DNA from: Hymenobacter puniceus
GTDB taxonomy: Bacteria; Bacteroidota; Bacteroidia; Cytophagales; Hymenobacteraceae
Direction of reading: 5' to 3'
Assembly (NCBI RefSeq): GCF_014333525.1
Contig: NZ_JACSCX010000002.1
Coordinates: 744,001-808,000, forward strand
DNA: 64,000 bases
Part shown: positions 16,821 to 24,894 of the stretch, piece after piece
Numbering within the stretch: the stretch's first letter is position 1
Layout of the letters: the number at the start of each line of letters is the position of its first letter
Notes under the pieces: model-generated
Databases searched by the model: none
What the model was told of the DNA's origin: nothing
Seen by the model: only the letters and a program-made list of their open reading frames with translations
Made by a program: the position numbers and the translations under genes

Positions 16821-18014
16821 ATGGACATCATCAAAAACTGGCTGCGGCAGAACCTGAAGGGCGACCCGGTGCTCTGGGGCATCGTGATTCTGTTTTCGCT
16901 GATTAGCATGGCCGTGGTGTACTCGGCCACGGGCACGCTGGCGTACAAAAACGAGCTGCGGGGCCGCGCCGGGTCGTCGGAGATGATTCTGTTCAAGCAT
17001 ACCAGCCTGATTTTCGCGGGGCTGGCCCTGATGTGGCTGGCCCACCGCATCGACTACCGCAACTACTCGCGCCTGTCGCTGTATGCGCTGCTGGCCTCGG
17101 TACCGCTGCTACTGTTCACGTTCTTCATGGGCGGCACCACTCTTAACGACGCTTCGCGCTGGCTGACCATCCCGGTCATCAATCAGACTTTTCAGCCCTC
17201 CGACTTAGCCAAGCTGGCGCTGATTACGCACCTGGCCTCCATGCTCAGCCGCCGCCAGCAAAACGTGCAGGACTACAAAACCACGCTGCTACCTGTGATG
17301 CTGTGGGTGGGCGTGATTTGCGGCATCATCATTTTGAGTAACGCATCCACAGCGCTTTTGCTCTTTGTTACTTGCTTGCTGCTCATGTTTATTGGGCGTG
17401 TGCCGCTCAAGCAAATGGCCATAATGGTGGCCATTGGTGTAGTGGTAGGCGGCGTGGGGCTGGCTTCGGGGCAGCGCTACAAAACTGTGCTTTCGCGCAT
17501 TGAGAGCTTCACCGACAAGAGCAAGCCGGTGCCGTTTCAGCTGGAGCACTCCTACATAGCCATTGCCACGGGCGGCGTCACGGGCAAAGGTCCCGGCAAC
17601 AGCACCGAGCGCAACATTCTGCCCCACCCGTATTCCGACTTCATCTACGCTGTCATCATCGAGGAGTATGGCCTCGTGGGCGGCGTGGCGGTGCTGTTTC
17701 TATACCTCGCCTTTCTGTATCGAGGGCTGCTGACGGTGGTAAACAGCCACGGCGCGTTCGGGGGGCTGCTCTCGGCGGGGCTGAGTTTTAGTTTGGTCTT
17801 GCAAGCCATGGTAAACATGGGGGTGGCCGTGGGGCTGGGCCCGATTACGGGCCTGCCGCTGCCGCTGCTGAGTATGGGCGGCACCTCGCTCATCTTCACC
17901 GGCATCAGCGTCGGCATTATCCTGAGCGTAAGCCGCGGCGAGCGGGAAATCCGCCCTGTGGTGGGTGAACCCGCCGACACCGTGCGGATTCCAAGGAAGA
18001 CGGCGTATGCGTAA
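16821..18014 (+). CDS. ftsW: SEDS-family septal peptidoglycan glycosyltransferase FtsW
   Basis: A 397-residue polytopic membrane protein of the SEDS family, which polymerises lipid II at the septum with FtsI. About ten transmembrane helices are visible. SEDS motifs include DASRWLTIPVINQTFQPSDLAKLAL in pieces (RWL, QPSDLAK), GKGPGNSTERNILPHPYSDF and LGPITGLPLPLLSMGGTS. The long extracytoplasmic loop (about 225-280) holds the conserved acidic region. The ATG at 16821 gives MDIIKNWLRQNLKGD. Its location between murD and murG is standard. Confidence 0.96.
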   Translation: MDIIKNWLRQNLKGDPVLWGIVILFSLISMAVVYSATGTLAYKNELRGRAGSSEMILFKHTSLIFAGLALMWLAHRIDYRNYSRLSLYALLASVPLLLFTFFMGGTTLNDASRWLTIPVINQTFQPSDLAKLALITHLASMLSRRQQNVQDYKTTLLPVMLWVGVICGIIILSNASTALLLFVTCLLLMFIGRVPLKQMAIMVAIGVVVGGVGLASGQRYKTVLSRIESFTDKSKPVPFQLEHSYIAIATGGVTGKGPGNSTERNILPHPYSDFIYAVIIEEYGLVGGVAVLFLYLAFLYRGLLTVVNSHGAFGGLLSAGLSFSLVLQAMVNMGVAVGLGPITGLPLPLLSMGGTSLIFTGISVGIILSVSRGEREIRPVVGEPADTVRIPRKTAYA

Positions 18015-18017
18015 GCC

Positions 18018-18105
18018 GTTAGTTGTCAGTTGTTGGTTGTTAGTCCGGGTTTCGGAGAATAGCTGCCACCAGCCTGACAACTGACAACCAACAACTGACA
18101 ACTAC
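18018..18105. repeat. Word-type inverted repeat ending at the murG start codon
   Basis: The left arm at 18018-18043 (copies of a word like GTTAGTTGT) and the right arm at 18081-18105 are reverse complements at about 23 of 25 positions, with a 37-base core. The right arm ends on the base before the murG ATG, so in mRNA a hairpin would cover the ribosome-binding region. Confidence 0.85.
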
Positions 18106-19194
18106 ATGAAATTCATCATCAGCGGCGGCGGTACCGGAGGCCACATCTTCCCAGCAGTGGCCATTGCCAACGAGCTGCGCCGCCGTTTGCCCGACGCCGA
18201 AATCTTGTTTGTGGGCGCCAACGGCCGCATGGAGATGACGCGCGTGCCGGAAGCTGGCTATAAAATCGTGGGCCTCGACATCAGCGGCCTGCAGCGCCGC
18301 CTTACGCCCGAAAACCTGATGTTTCCTATCAAGGTGATGCGGGCGGTGCGCAAAGCCGGCAAGCTCATCGAGCAGTTCCGGCCTGACGCGGTGGTGGGCG
18401 TGGGCGGCTACGCTTCGGCGCCGGTATTGCTGGCCGCCACTTCGCGCGGCATTCCCAGCCTCATTCAGGAGCAGAACTCTTACGCCGGCCTCGTCAACAA
18501 GCTGCTTGCCAAGCGGGTCAACAAGATCTGCGTGGCCTACGACGGCATGGGCAAGTTCTTCCCCGCCGACCGCCTTGTACTTACCGGCAACCCGGTGCGC
18601 ACTGAAATTGCCACCGGCAACCGCGCCGAGGCCTTGGCCTTCTTCGGGCTTGATGCCAGCCGGCCGGTGCTGCTCGTAATTGGGGGAAGTTTGGGTGCCC
18701 GCACGCTCAACCAGGCCACGGCTGCCGCGTTGCCGCGCCTGCAGGCCGCCGGCGTGCAGTTGCTCTGGCAAACCGGCAAAGTCTACTACCCGCAGGCCCG
18801 GGAGCAAGCCGCGCCCTACGCCGCCACCGGCCAGCATGCGCTGGAGTTCGTGCAGCGCATGGACCTGGCCTATGCCGCCGCCGACGTGGTGGTGAGCCGG
18901 GCCGGGGCGCTGTCGGTGTCGGAACTGTGCCTCACAGGCAAGCCCAGCATCCTGGTGCCCTCGCCCAACGTGGCCGAAGACCACCAGACTAAAAACGCCA
19001 TGGCCCTGGTGCGCAAAAACGCCGCCCTGCTGGTGCATGACACCGAAGCTGCCACCCGCCTCTACGACGAAGCCCTAGCGCTATTGCAGAACCCCACGCA
19101 ACAGCAGCAGTTGAGCGCCAACGTACGCCAGCTGGCTCACCCGGAAGCCACAGGCGCCATTGTAGATGAGCTGCTGAAGCTGGTAAAGCAGTAA
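18106..19194 (+). CDS. murG: Undecaprenyldiphospho-muramoylpentapeptide beta-N-acetylglucosaminyltransferase MurG
   Basis: A 362-residue GT-B glycosyltransferase on the inner face of the membrane that adds GlcNAc to lipid I to make lipid II. It has the glycine loop GGGTGGHIFPA (7-17), the second loop VGVGGYASAPVLLA, the lipid-facing hydrophobic patch and the UDP-GlcNAc-binding C-domain (GGSLGARTLNQ, SRAGALSVSELCLTGKPSIL). The start ATG follows directly on the right arm of an inverted repeat at 18081-18105, which could limit its translation. A REP-like palindrome follows the stop codon. Confidence 0.97.
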   Translation: MKFIISGGGTGGHIFPAVAIANELRRRLPDAEILFVGANGRMEMTRVPEAGYKIVGLDISGLQRRLTPENLMFPIKVMRAVRKAGKLIEQFRPDAVVGVGGYASAPVLLAATSRGIPSLIQEQNSYAGLVNKLLAKRVNKICVAYDGMGKFFPADRLVLTGNPVRTEIATGNRAEALAFFGLDASRPVLLVIGGSLGARTLNQATAAALPRLQAAGVQLLWQTGKVYYPQAREQAAPYAATGQHALEFVQRMDLAYAAADVVVSRAGALSVSELCLTGKPSILVPSPNVAEDHQTKNAMALVRKNAALLVHDTEAATRLYDEALALLQNPTQQQQLSANVRQLAHPEATGAIVDELLKLVKQ

Positions 19195-19202
19195 CTACAG
19201 TA

Positions 19203-19310
19203 CGTCATGCTGAGCGAAGCCGGAGGCGCAGTCGAAGCATCTCTACCTCTGGCTAATCAAATAGTGCTATAACGAAGCAGTAGAGATGGTTCGGCAAGCT
19301 CAGCATGACG
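19203..19310. repeat. REP-like palindrome, copy 2 (murG-murC gap)
   Basis: CGTCATGCTGAGC (19203-19215) pairs perfectly with GCTCAGCATGACG (19298-19310), and CGAAGCATCTCTAC in the left arm pairs with GTAGAGATGGTTCG in the right with one mismatch. It has the same core as the copies at 13811-13933 and 62251-62393. Confidence 0.85.
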
Positions 19311-19324
19311 GCCAACGACTTACT

Positions 19325-19372
19325 CCATCACCTAATCACCTGTTACCTGTCACCCTTCACCTGTCACTTCAC
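19325..19372. repeat. Word-type degenerate tandem repeat before murC
   Basis: Drifting copies of a 9-base word like CACCTGTTA (CACCTAAT, CACCTGTTA, CCTGTCACC, CTTCACCTGTCA) run to the base before the murC TTG. No inverted partner arm is seen; the REP-like palindrome occupies the upstream side. Confidence 0.6.
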
Positions 19373-20794
19373 TTGAAACAGCTCGTTTACTTCCTTGGCA
19401 TTGGCGGCATCGGCATGTCGGCGCTGGCCCGTTGGTTTCGGGCCAACGGCCACCAAGTGTCGGGCTACGACAAAACCTGCACGCCCCTGACCGACGCGCT
19501 GCAGGCCGAAGGCATTGCCGTGCATTTCGAGGATGCCGTAGACCAGATTCCGGTTGAAGTTCGCCTGAACCCCGGCAATACGCTCGTAGTCCTGACACCG
19601 GCCATTCCAAAAGACCACCAGGAGTGGGCGTGGCTGCGCCAAAACGGCTTCGACATCCGGAAGCGCAGCCAGGTGCTGGGTGTGCTCACGCAGGGCCACC
19701 GCACCATCGCCGTGGCTGGCACCCACGGTAAAACCACCACCAGCAGCATGGTAGCGCACCTGCTGCACCACGCCGGCGTGCCCTGCTCGGCGTTTCTGGG
19801 CGGTATTAGCGTGAATCTGGGCTCCAATCTGCTGCTGCCACCCGCCGGCCACCCCGAGGCGCCGGTAGTAGTGGAAGCCGACGAATACGACCGCAGCTTT
19901 CTGACGCTGCACCCCACCATTGCCATCGTCACAAGCACTGACGCCGACCACCTCGATATTTACGGCGACAAAGAGTCGTTGGTAGAGTCGTTCCGGCAGT
20001 TTGTGGGCCAGATTCAGCCTGGCGGGACCCTGCTCATCAATCACACCGCCGACCCCAGCGTGGCCGCCGCCGCGCCCGCTGGTGTGCAGGTGATTCGTTA
20101 TGGCCTGTCGCAGGAGCAGGGGCCAGAGCTGTACGCCACTGATATTACGGCTCAGGGCCACGAGTTTCATTTCAATCTGCACGGGCCGCTGGGCACGGTG
20201 CCGGGCCTCACGCTGGCTGTGCCGGGCTTCCACAACGTGGAGAATATGATGGCCGCCGCCGCCGTAGCCCAGCTGGAAGGCGTGGCGCCAGCGGCCCTGC
20301 AAGCGGCTGTGGCAGCCTACCGGGGCGTAAAGCGCCGCTTCGAGTTCATCCTGACGGCTGGCACGCCGGCCGCGCCCCAGGTATATCTCGACGATTATGC
20401 CCACCACCCACGCGAAATAGAGGCCTTCCTGCGTTCTGTGCGGGCGCTGTATCCGGGCCGTCGGCTGCGCGTTGTCTTCCAGCCCCACCTGTTCTCCCGC
20501 ACCCGCGACTTCGCACCGGGCTTTGCCGAAAGTTTGAGCCTGGCCGATGAAGTGGTGCTGATGGACATCTATCCGGCCCGGGAACTGCCGATGCCTGGCG
20601 TCACGTCGGAATTGATTTTGTCCCAAATAACCGCCCCTAAAAAATCGTTGCAGACCCGCGACGAAATTCTTGCCAGTGTTGAGCTAGACGAAGATTTCGA
20701 CGTGCTGGCTACCGTTGGAGCCGGTGATATTGACCAGTTAGTACCGCGTTTAAAGAATATTTTACATCTTCGTTGGCATGGAACTCAAGCGTAA
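19373..20794 (+). CDS. murC: UDP-N-acetylmuramate--L-alanine ligase MurC
   Basis: Cytoplasmic Mur ligase that joins L-alanine to UDP-MurNAc. It has the N-terminal FLGIGGIGMSALARW, the P-loop GTHGKTTTSSM (116-126), VVEADEYDRSF and the C-terminal DDYAHHPREIEAFL. From TTG at 19373 (MKQLVYFLGIGG) it is 473 residues, the normal length. The open frame continues 29 codons upstream, but that part reads through a degenerate repeat and the REP-like palindrome, so I reject it. The 3' end overlaps ftsQ by 17 bp, which suggests translational coupling. Confidence 0.94.
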   Translation: MKQLVYFLGIGGIGMSALARWFRANGHQVSGYDKTCTPLTDALQAEGIAVHFEDAVDQIPVEVRLNPGNTLVVLTPAIPKDHQEWAWLRQNGFDIRKRSQVLGVLTQGHRTIAVAGTHGKTTTSSMVAHLLHHAGVPCSAFLGGISVNLGSNLLLPPAGHPEAPVVVEADEYDRSFLTLHPTIAIVTSTDADHLDIYGDKESLVESFRQFVGQIQPGGTLLINHTADPSVAAAAPAGVQVIRYGLSQEQGPELYATDITAQGHEFHFNLHGPLGTVPGLTLAVPGFHNVENMMAAAAVAQLEGVAPAALQAAVAAYRGVKRRFEFILTAGTPAAPQVYLDDYAHHPREIEAFLRSVRALYPGRRLRVVFQPHLFSRTRDFAPGFAESLSLADEVVLMDIYPARELPMPGVTSELILSQITAPKKSLQTRDEILASVELDEDFDVLATVGAGDIDQLVPRLKNILHLRWHGTQA

Positions 20795-21542
20795 GGTTAA
20801 TAACGTGCTGTTTGCCGCTGGCTGCCTCGTGCTGCTGGGTGGGCTGGCCGTGTTTGCCGGCGTGCGCCAGGCCAGCCGGCCCGTGGGCCAGGTGGTTGTC
20901 ACTATCGGCAACGAGTTCAATAACTTTTTCATCAGCGAGCGGGAAGTAACGGCGCTGCTCACCCGCGACGGCCAGCAGCGCCTGGAAGGCACCACGCCCG
21001 AAGAACTCAACCTGCCCGCCCTGGAAGCTCGCCTCAAAGCGCATAGCTTCGTGAAGGACGCCCAGGTGTACCGCGACCTGGCCGGCAACCTGCACGCCGA
21101 CGTACGCCAGAACCGCCCTATCGCACGCCTTGTGCACGCCGACACCCGCCAGGACTCCTACCTCGATGCCGACGGCCACAAGCTGCCGCTTTCATCGTTG
21201 TTTACGGCGCGGGTAGTGCCGGTGGCGCGGCCGGGCGGCCAGCCGCTGTCGGCCGGCTTTTTCCAAGATTCCACGGGCCAGCGCTACTTGGAGCTATTGC
21301 GCTACATCGACGAGCATTCGTTTTGGCGGGCACAGGTGGCGGAGGTCTTTATTGCCCCCAATGGCAAGGTTTCTTTCACCCAACAAATAGGAGACCAGCA
21401 GGTAGAATTTGGTTTTCCTGAGAATATTTCGGAGAAATTTGCGAAACTGATGGTATTTTACCGACAAATACCCCCGGCCCTGGGCTGGGACACGTACCAC
21501 CGCGTCAACATCGAATTCAAAGACCAGATAATCTGTGAGTGA
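20778..21542 (+). CDS. ftsQ: Cell division protein FtsQ
   Basis: A 254-residue bitopic division protein: a short basic cytoplasmic start (MELKRKVNN), one transmembrane helix (about 10-28, VLFAAGCLVLLGGLAVFAG), then a POTRA-like region (ISEREVTALLTR through LEARLKAHSFVKDAQVYRDL) and a beta domain (LHADVRQNRPIARLVHADTR). FtsQ forms the FtsQLB bridge with FtsL. Sequence identity to FtsQ is low across Bacteroidota, so the call rests on topology, the RQNRPIARL segment and position between murC and ftsA. It overlaps the end of murC by 17 bp. Confidence 0.88.
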   Translation: MELKRKVNNVLFAAGCLVLLGGLAVFAGVRQASRPVGQVVVTIGNEFNNFFISEREVTALLTRDGQQRLEGTTPEELNLPALEARLKAHSFVKDAQVYRDLAGNLHADVRQNRPIARLVHADTRQDSYLDADGHKLPLSSLFTARVVPVARPGGQPLSAGFFQDSTGQRYLELLRYIDEHSFWRAQVAEVFIAPNGKVSFTQQIGDQQVEFGFPENISEKFAKLMVFYRQIPPALGWDTYHRVNIEFKDQIICE

Positions 21543-21572
21543 GATTTTCTCGCTCTGTTATCTTGAAAAGGC

Positions 21573-21580
21573 TATTTTTG
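21573..21580 (+). promoter_or_regulatory. Candidate internal -7 element before ftsA
   Basis: TATTTTTG at 21573-21580 matches TAnnTTTG, 58 bases before the ftsA start; no TTG lies at the right distance. It overlaps a small inverted repeat (AAAGGC, then GCCTTT), so it could instead be a weak hairpin. A separate ftsAZ promoter here would be plausible. Confidence 0.35.
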
Positions 21581-21638
21581 CCTTTCTACACCTGCTCCCA
21601 CACGCACCTCTCTGCCAGCTTTCCCCGACATCCTCCCC

Positions 21639-23018
21639 ATGCAGCACGATAAGATTGTAGTCGGCCTCGACATTGGAACCACCAAAATCTGCGCCCTTGT
21701 AGGCCGCAAAAATGAATTCGGCAAGCTCGAAATTTTGGGCATGGGCAAAGCCGTGTCGGAGGGGGTTGTGCGCGGTATCGTGTCTAACATCGACAAGACC
21801 GTAGATGCTATCAAGCGGGCCATCCGGCAGGCAGAAGAGCAGTCCGGTATCAATATCGGCGTGGTGAACGTGGGCATTGCCGGGCAGCACATCAAGAGCC
21901 TGCAGCACAACGGCAGCATCACGCGCGCCTCGGCCGACAATGAAATCACGCAGGAAGACGTGGAGCGCCTCACCGGCGACATGTACCGCCTCGTGACGCC
22001 TCCCGGCTCGCAGATCATCCACGTGATGCCCCAGGACTACAAAGTCGACTACGAGGAAGGCATTATGGACCCCGTGGGTATGTCGGGCGTGCGGCTGGAA
22101 GGCAACTTCCACATTATCACGGCGCAGAGCACAGCTATCAACAACATCAACAAGTGCGTCACGAAGGCCGGCCTCGAAATCGACAACCTGATTCTGGAGC
22201 CGCTAGCTTCCAGTATGTCGGTGCTGTCGGACGAGGAGAAGGAAGCCGGCGTGGCTCTGATTGACATTGGCGGCGGCACCACCGACCTGGCCATCTTCAA
22301 GGACGGCATCATCCGCCACGCAGCGGTGCTACCGTTTGGCGGCAACATCGTGACCAGCGACATCAAGCTGGGCTGCCAGGTGATGCAGAACCAGGCCGAG
22401 CAGCTGAAGGTGAAGTTCGGTAAAGCCATTGCCGAGGAAGCTTCCGACTACGAAATCGTGAGCATCCCCGGCCTGCGCGACCGGGCTCCCAAGGAAATCA
22501 GCCTCAAGAATCTGGCTTATATCATTGAGGCCCGGATGGAGGAAATCATCGAGCTGGTGTATGCTGAGATTCAGCGTACGGGCCACGCCGATAAGCTGGC
22601 AGCCGGCATCGTGCTGACGGGCGGCGGCTCGCAGCTCCAGAACCTGGTGCAACTCACGGAATATGTCACGGGCCTTGACACCCGCATCGGCTACCCCAAC
22701 GAGCACCTCGGCAAGAGCAAAATCGAAGCCGTTAAGTCGCCGATGTACGCTACCACCGTGGGTCTTGTCCTGACTGGCTACCGCTCGCTCGATGAGCGCC
22801 TGAACCGCAACTACGAGCAGGAGCAGGAAACCCGTCAGGTAGCCACGCCGCACTATCAGCCGGCAGTTTCTGTTCCGGCTGCGCAACCCGTAGCTAAAGC
22901 GGAGCCCGCCAAGCCTGCTGAACCCAAAAAGCCTTCTGGTGCCAGCAAATTCCTGTCGGACATCATCAGCCGCACCAAAGGCCTGCTCATCGACGATTTC
23001 GACGATAAGCAGTATTAG
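21639..23018 (+). CDS. ftsA: Cell division protein FtsA
   Basis: A 459-residue actin-like ATPase that tethers FtsZ filaments to the membrane. Actin-fold motifs are VVGLDIGTTKICALVG (phosphate 1), the 1C subdomain, DIGGGTTDLAIFKDGII (phosphate 2) and GIVLTGGGSQLQNL (adenosine). A Pro/Ala/Lys-rich linker precedes a C-terminal amphipathic helix (KFLSDIISRTKGLLIDDF), which matches the membrane-targeting sequence of the family. The ftsA stop codon touches the left arm of the inverted repeat that precedes ftsZ. Confidence 0.96.
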   Translation: MQHDKIVVGLDIGTTKICALVGRKNEFGKLEILGMGKAVSEGVVRGIVSNIDKTVDAIKRAIRQAEEQSGINIGVVNVGIAGQHIKSLQHNGSITRASADNEITQEDVERLTGDMYRLVTPPGSQIIHVMPQDYKVDYEEGIMDPVGMSGVRLEGNFHIITAQSTAINNINKCVTKAGLEIDNLILEPLASSMSVLSDEEKEAGVALIDIGGGTTDLAIFKDGIIRHAAVLPFGGNIVTSDIKLGCQVMQNQAEQLKVKFGKAIAEEASDYEIVSIPGLRDRAPKEISLKNLAYIIEARMEEIIELVYAEIQRTGHADKLAAGIVLTGGGSQLQNLVQLTEYVTGLDTRIGYPNEHLGKSKIEAVKSPMYATTVGLVLTGYRSLDERLNRNYEQEQETRQVATPHYQPAVSVPAAQPVAKAEPAKPAEPKKPSGASKFLSDIISRTKGLLIDDFDDKQY

Positions 23019-23106
23019 GTAATTGGGGCCTTGGGGGCTGAGGGTCGTGGTTTTTCTGATCCTACATGTTCATCCAAGACCCTAAGCACCCAAGTCCCTA
23101 AGACCT
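23017..23106. repeat. Word-type inverted repeat between ftsA and ftsZ
   Basis: The left arm at 23017-23050 (drifting copies of a word like TTGGGGNC) and the right arm at 23074-23106 (CCAAGACCCTAAGCACCCAA and onward) are reverse complements at about 27 of 33 positions, with a 23-base loop. The right arm ends 6 bases before the ftsZ ATG. Confidence 0.8.
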
Positions 23107-23112
23107 CAACCA

Positions 23113-24600
23113 ATGAACTATAAATTCGACATCCCGGCGCAGTCCAAGTCCATCATCAAGGTGATTGGCGTGGGTGGAGGCGGCTCCAACGCCGTCAACC
23201 ACATGTTCAGCCAGGGCATCAAGGACGTGGAATTCGTCATTTGCAACACCGACAAGCAGGCCTTGGCATCCTCCACGGTGCCCAACCGCCTGCAAATTGG
23301 TTTGGATCTGACGGAAGGCCTTGGAGCCGGCGCCAATCCTGAACGGGGTAAGCAAGCCGCCATCGAAAGCCGCGAGCAAATCCGGGAACTACTCAGCAAC
23401 GGCACCAAAATGGTGTTTATCACGGCCGGCATGGGCGGTGGTACGGGTACAGGTGCCGCGCCGGTTATTGCTAAAGTAGCCAAGGAGCTGGGCATCCTCA
23501 CGGTGGGGATAGTGACGGCCCCGTTTATGTTTGAAGGCAAAAAGAAGCGTCAGCAGGCCGAGCACGGTATCAAGGAACTCAGCGAAAACTGCGACACCGT
23601 ACTGGTAATTCTTAACGATAAGCTGCGCGAGATTTACGGCAACCTGCCCATCCGCTCGGCTTTCGCTAAGGCAGATAACGTGCTGAGCACGGCCGCCAAG
23701 TCCATTGCTGAAATCATCACCGTTACGGCTGATGTAAACGTGGACTTCGAGGACGTGAAAACGGTCATGAAGGACAGTGGCGCGGCCGTAATGGGCAGCA
23801 GCATCACGGAAGGCGAGAACCGCGCCCGCCGTGCGGCCGAAGAAGCCTTGGCTTCGCCGCTGCTCAACAACACCGACATTCACGGTGCCCAGCGCATCCT
23901 GCTCAGCATTATGTCTGGCGACCAGGCCGAGCTGGAGATGGATGAGTTGACGGAAATTACGGAGTGCATCCAAGATAAAGCGGGCCAGAACGCCGAGGTG
24001 ATTTTCGGCCACGGCATCGACGCTACCCTGGGCCAGAGCATCCGCGTGACGGTAATTGCCACGGGTTTTGCCCGCGAGGCACACACCATCACGGCGGTGC
24101 CGGTGCGGGAAGAGGAGCCCGTTTTGCCGCAGCCAGAGCCTCAGTTGAACGTATTCAACAAAGAGCCGCTGGACGTATCGTCGGCGCCGGTAGTGCCTTC
24201 CTTCACGAGTGCTCCGCAGCCGGTAGCGGCTACTCCCGAGCCGGTGAAGTTTGATTTGGAGACGTCGCCCTATACAGGGCAGGTGCCGCCAGTGTCCGCG
24301 CCCTCGTCGCCTGCACCCGAGCCGGTAGTATACCAGGCTACCCAGCCCGCGCCACCCATTGCAGGCCGCCCGGCCCTTGATGCCCGTGCTGATGAGCGCC
24401 GCCGCCGCTTGCAGGAGTTGAGCAACGGCCTCACCAACGACGCCATCAAGGACCAACTGGAAACCCCGGCTTACCTGCGCCGCCAGGTGAAGCTGGAGAA
24501 CGTAACGCCTTCGTCGGAGCGCAACATCAGCCGCTTCAACCTTTCCGACGACAACGAACTGCTGGGCGACAACCGGTTCCTGCACGACAACGTCGATTAA
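23113..24600 (+). CDS. ftsZ: Cell division protein FtsZ
   Basis: A 495-residue tubulin-like GTPase that forms the Z ring. The N-terminal GTPase domain has GVGGGGSNAVNHM (about 18-30), the tubulin signature GMGGGTGTGAAP (about 106-117) and the T7 loop VDFEDVKTVMKDSGAAVMG. A long Pro/Glu/Val-rich linker (about 330-430) leads to a conserved C-terminal tail region (about 470-495, ending FLHDNVD). The length is larger than in E. coli because of the linker, as is usual in Bacteroidota. It is the last gene of the cluster, followed by a strong terminator. Confidence 0.98.
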   Translation: MNYKFDIPAQSKSIIKVIGVGGGGSNAVNHMFSQGIKDVEFVICNTDKQALASSTVPNRLQIGLDLTEGLGAGANPERGKQAAIESREQIRELLSNGTKMVFITAGMGGGTGTGAAPVIAKVAKELGILTVGIVTAPFMFEGKKKRQQAEHGIKELSENCDTVLVILNDKLREIYGNLPIRSAFAKADNVLSTAAKSIAEIITVTADVNVDFEDVKTVMKDSGAAVMGSSITEGENRARRAAEEALASPLLNNTDIHGAQRILLSIMSGDQAELEMDELTEITECIQDKAGQNAEVIFGHGIDATLGQSIRVTVIATGFAREAHTITAVPVREEEPVLPQPEPQLNVFNKEPLDVSSAPVVPSFTSAPQPVAATPEPVKFDLETSPYTGQVPPVSAPSSPAPEPVVYQATQPAPPIAGRPALDARADERRRRLQELSNGLTNDAIKDQLETPAYLRRQVKLENVTPSSERNISRFNLSDDNELLGDNRFLHDNVD

Positions 24601-24612
24601 TTATCGAATTAA

Positions 24613-24664
24613 GCAAACAAAAAGGGCCGTTGAGATATTCTCAGCGGCCCTTTTTGCTTGTTTG
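24613..24664. terminator. Bidirectional terminator after ftsZ
   Basis: CAAAAAGGGCCGTTGAGA (24618-24635) pairs with TCTCAGCGGCCCTTTTTG (24640-24657) with one G-T type mismatch; A and T tracts flank the stem, and the symmetry continues outward imperfectly (AAGCAAA, CTTGTTTG). It ends the dcw transcript and can also stop the minus-strand small lipoprotein gene. Confidence 0.9.
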
Positions 24665-24673
24665 CATGTTCAG

Positions 24674-24838
24674 TTAGCGTGGTGTCTGTAAAGACCCAGA
24701 ATCTATTCGGGAGGTATCGGCGGGAGCAACGTAGCGCGGGGCGGCAGGCTCCCGGTCAGGACTGAGTTGGTTGTGAGATGCTACCGAGCAGGCGGCTAAT
24801 CCTGCTGCCAAGCCCACTGCCAGCAGCCAGTTGAACAC
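24674..24838 (-). CDS. Candidate small lipoprotein, 54 residues
   Basis: A short frame with a clear lipoprotein signal: MFNWLLAVGLAAGLAAC, with a lipobox LAAC and the cysteine at residue 17, followed by a hydrophilic 37-residue tail (REPAAPRYVAPADTSRIDS). The start would be GTG at 24838. It overlaps nothing and ends next to the ftsZ terminator. I know no family for it. The signal-peptide shape argues for a real gene, but the frame is so short and the start so unusual that it may be chance. Confidence 0.4.
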   Translation of the reverse strand: MFNWLLAVGLAAGLAACSVASHNQLSPDREPAAPRYVAPADTSRIDSGSLQTPR

Positions 24839-24894
24839 TTGGTGCAGCGCGCATAATCGGCAAATTAGCCTTAGTGGAGAAGAGAGAATAAACT

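Noticed and set aside
19286..19372. 29-codon extension of murC upstream of the TTG
   Set aside because: It translates REP-like and tandem repeat sequence; the family N-terminus starts at 19373.
19364..20626. 420-codon minus-strand frame opposite murC
   Set aside because: Antisense shadow; MurC on the plus strand is unambiguous.
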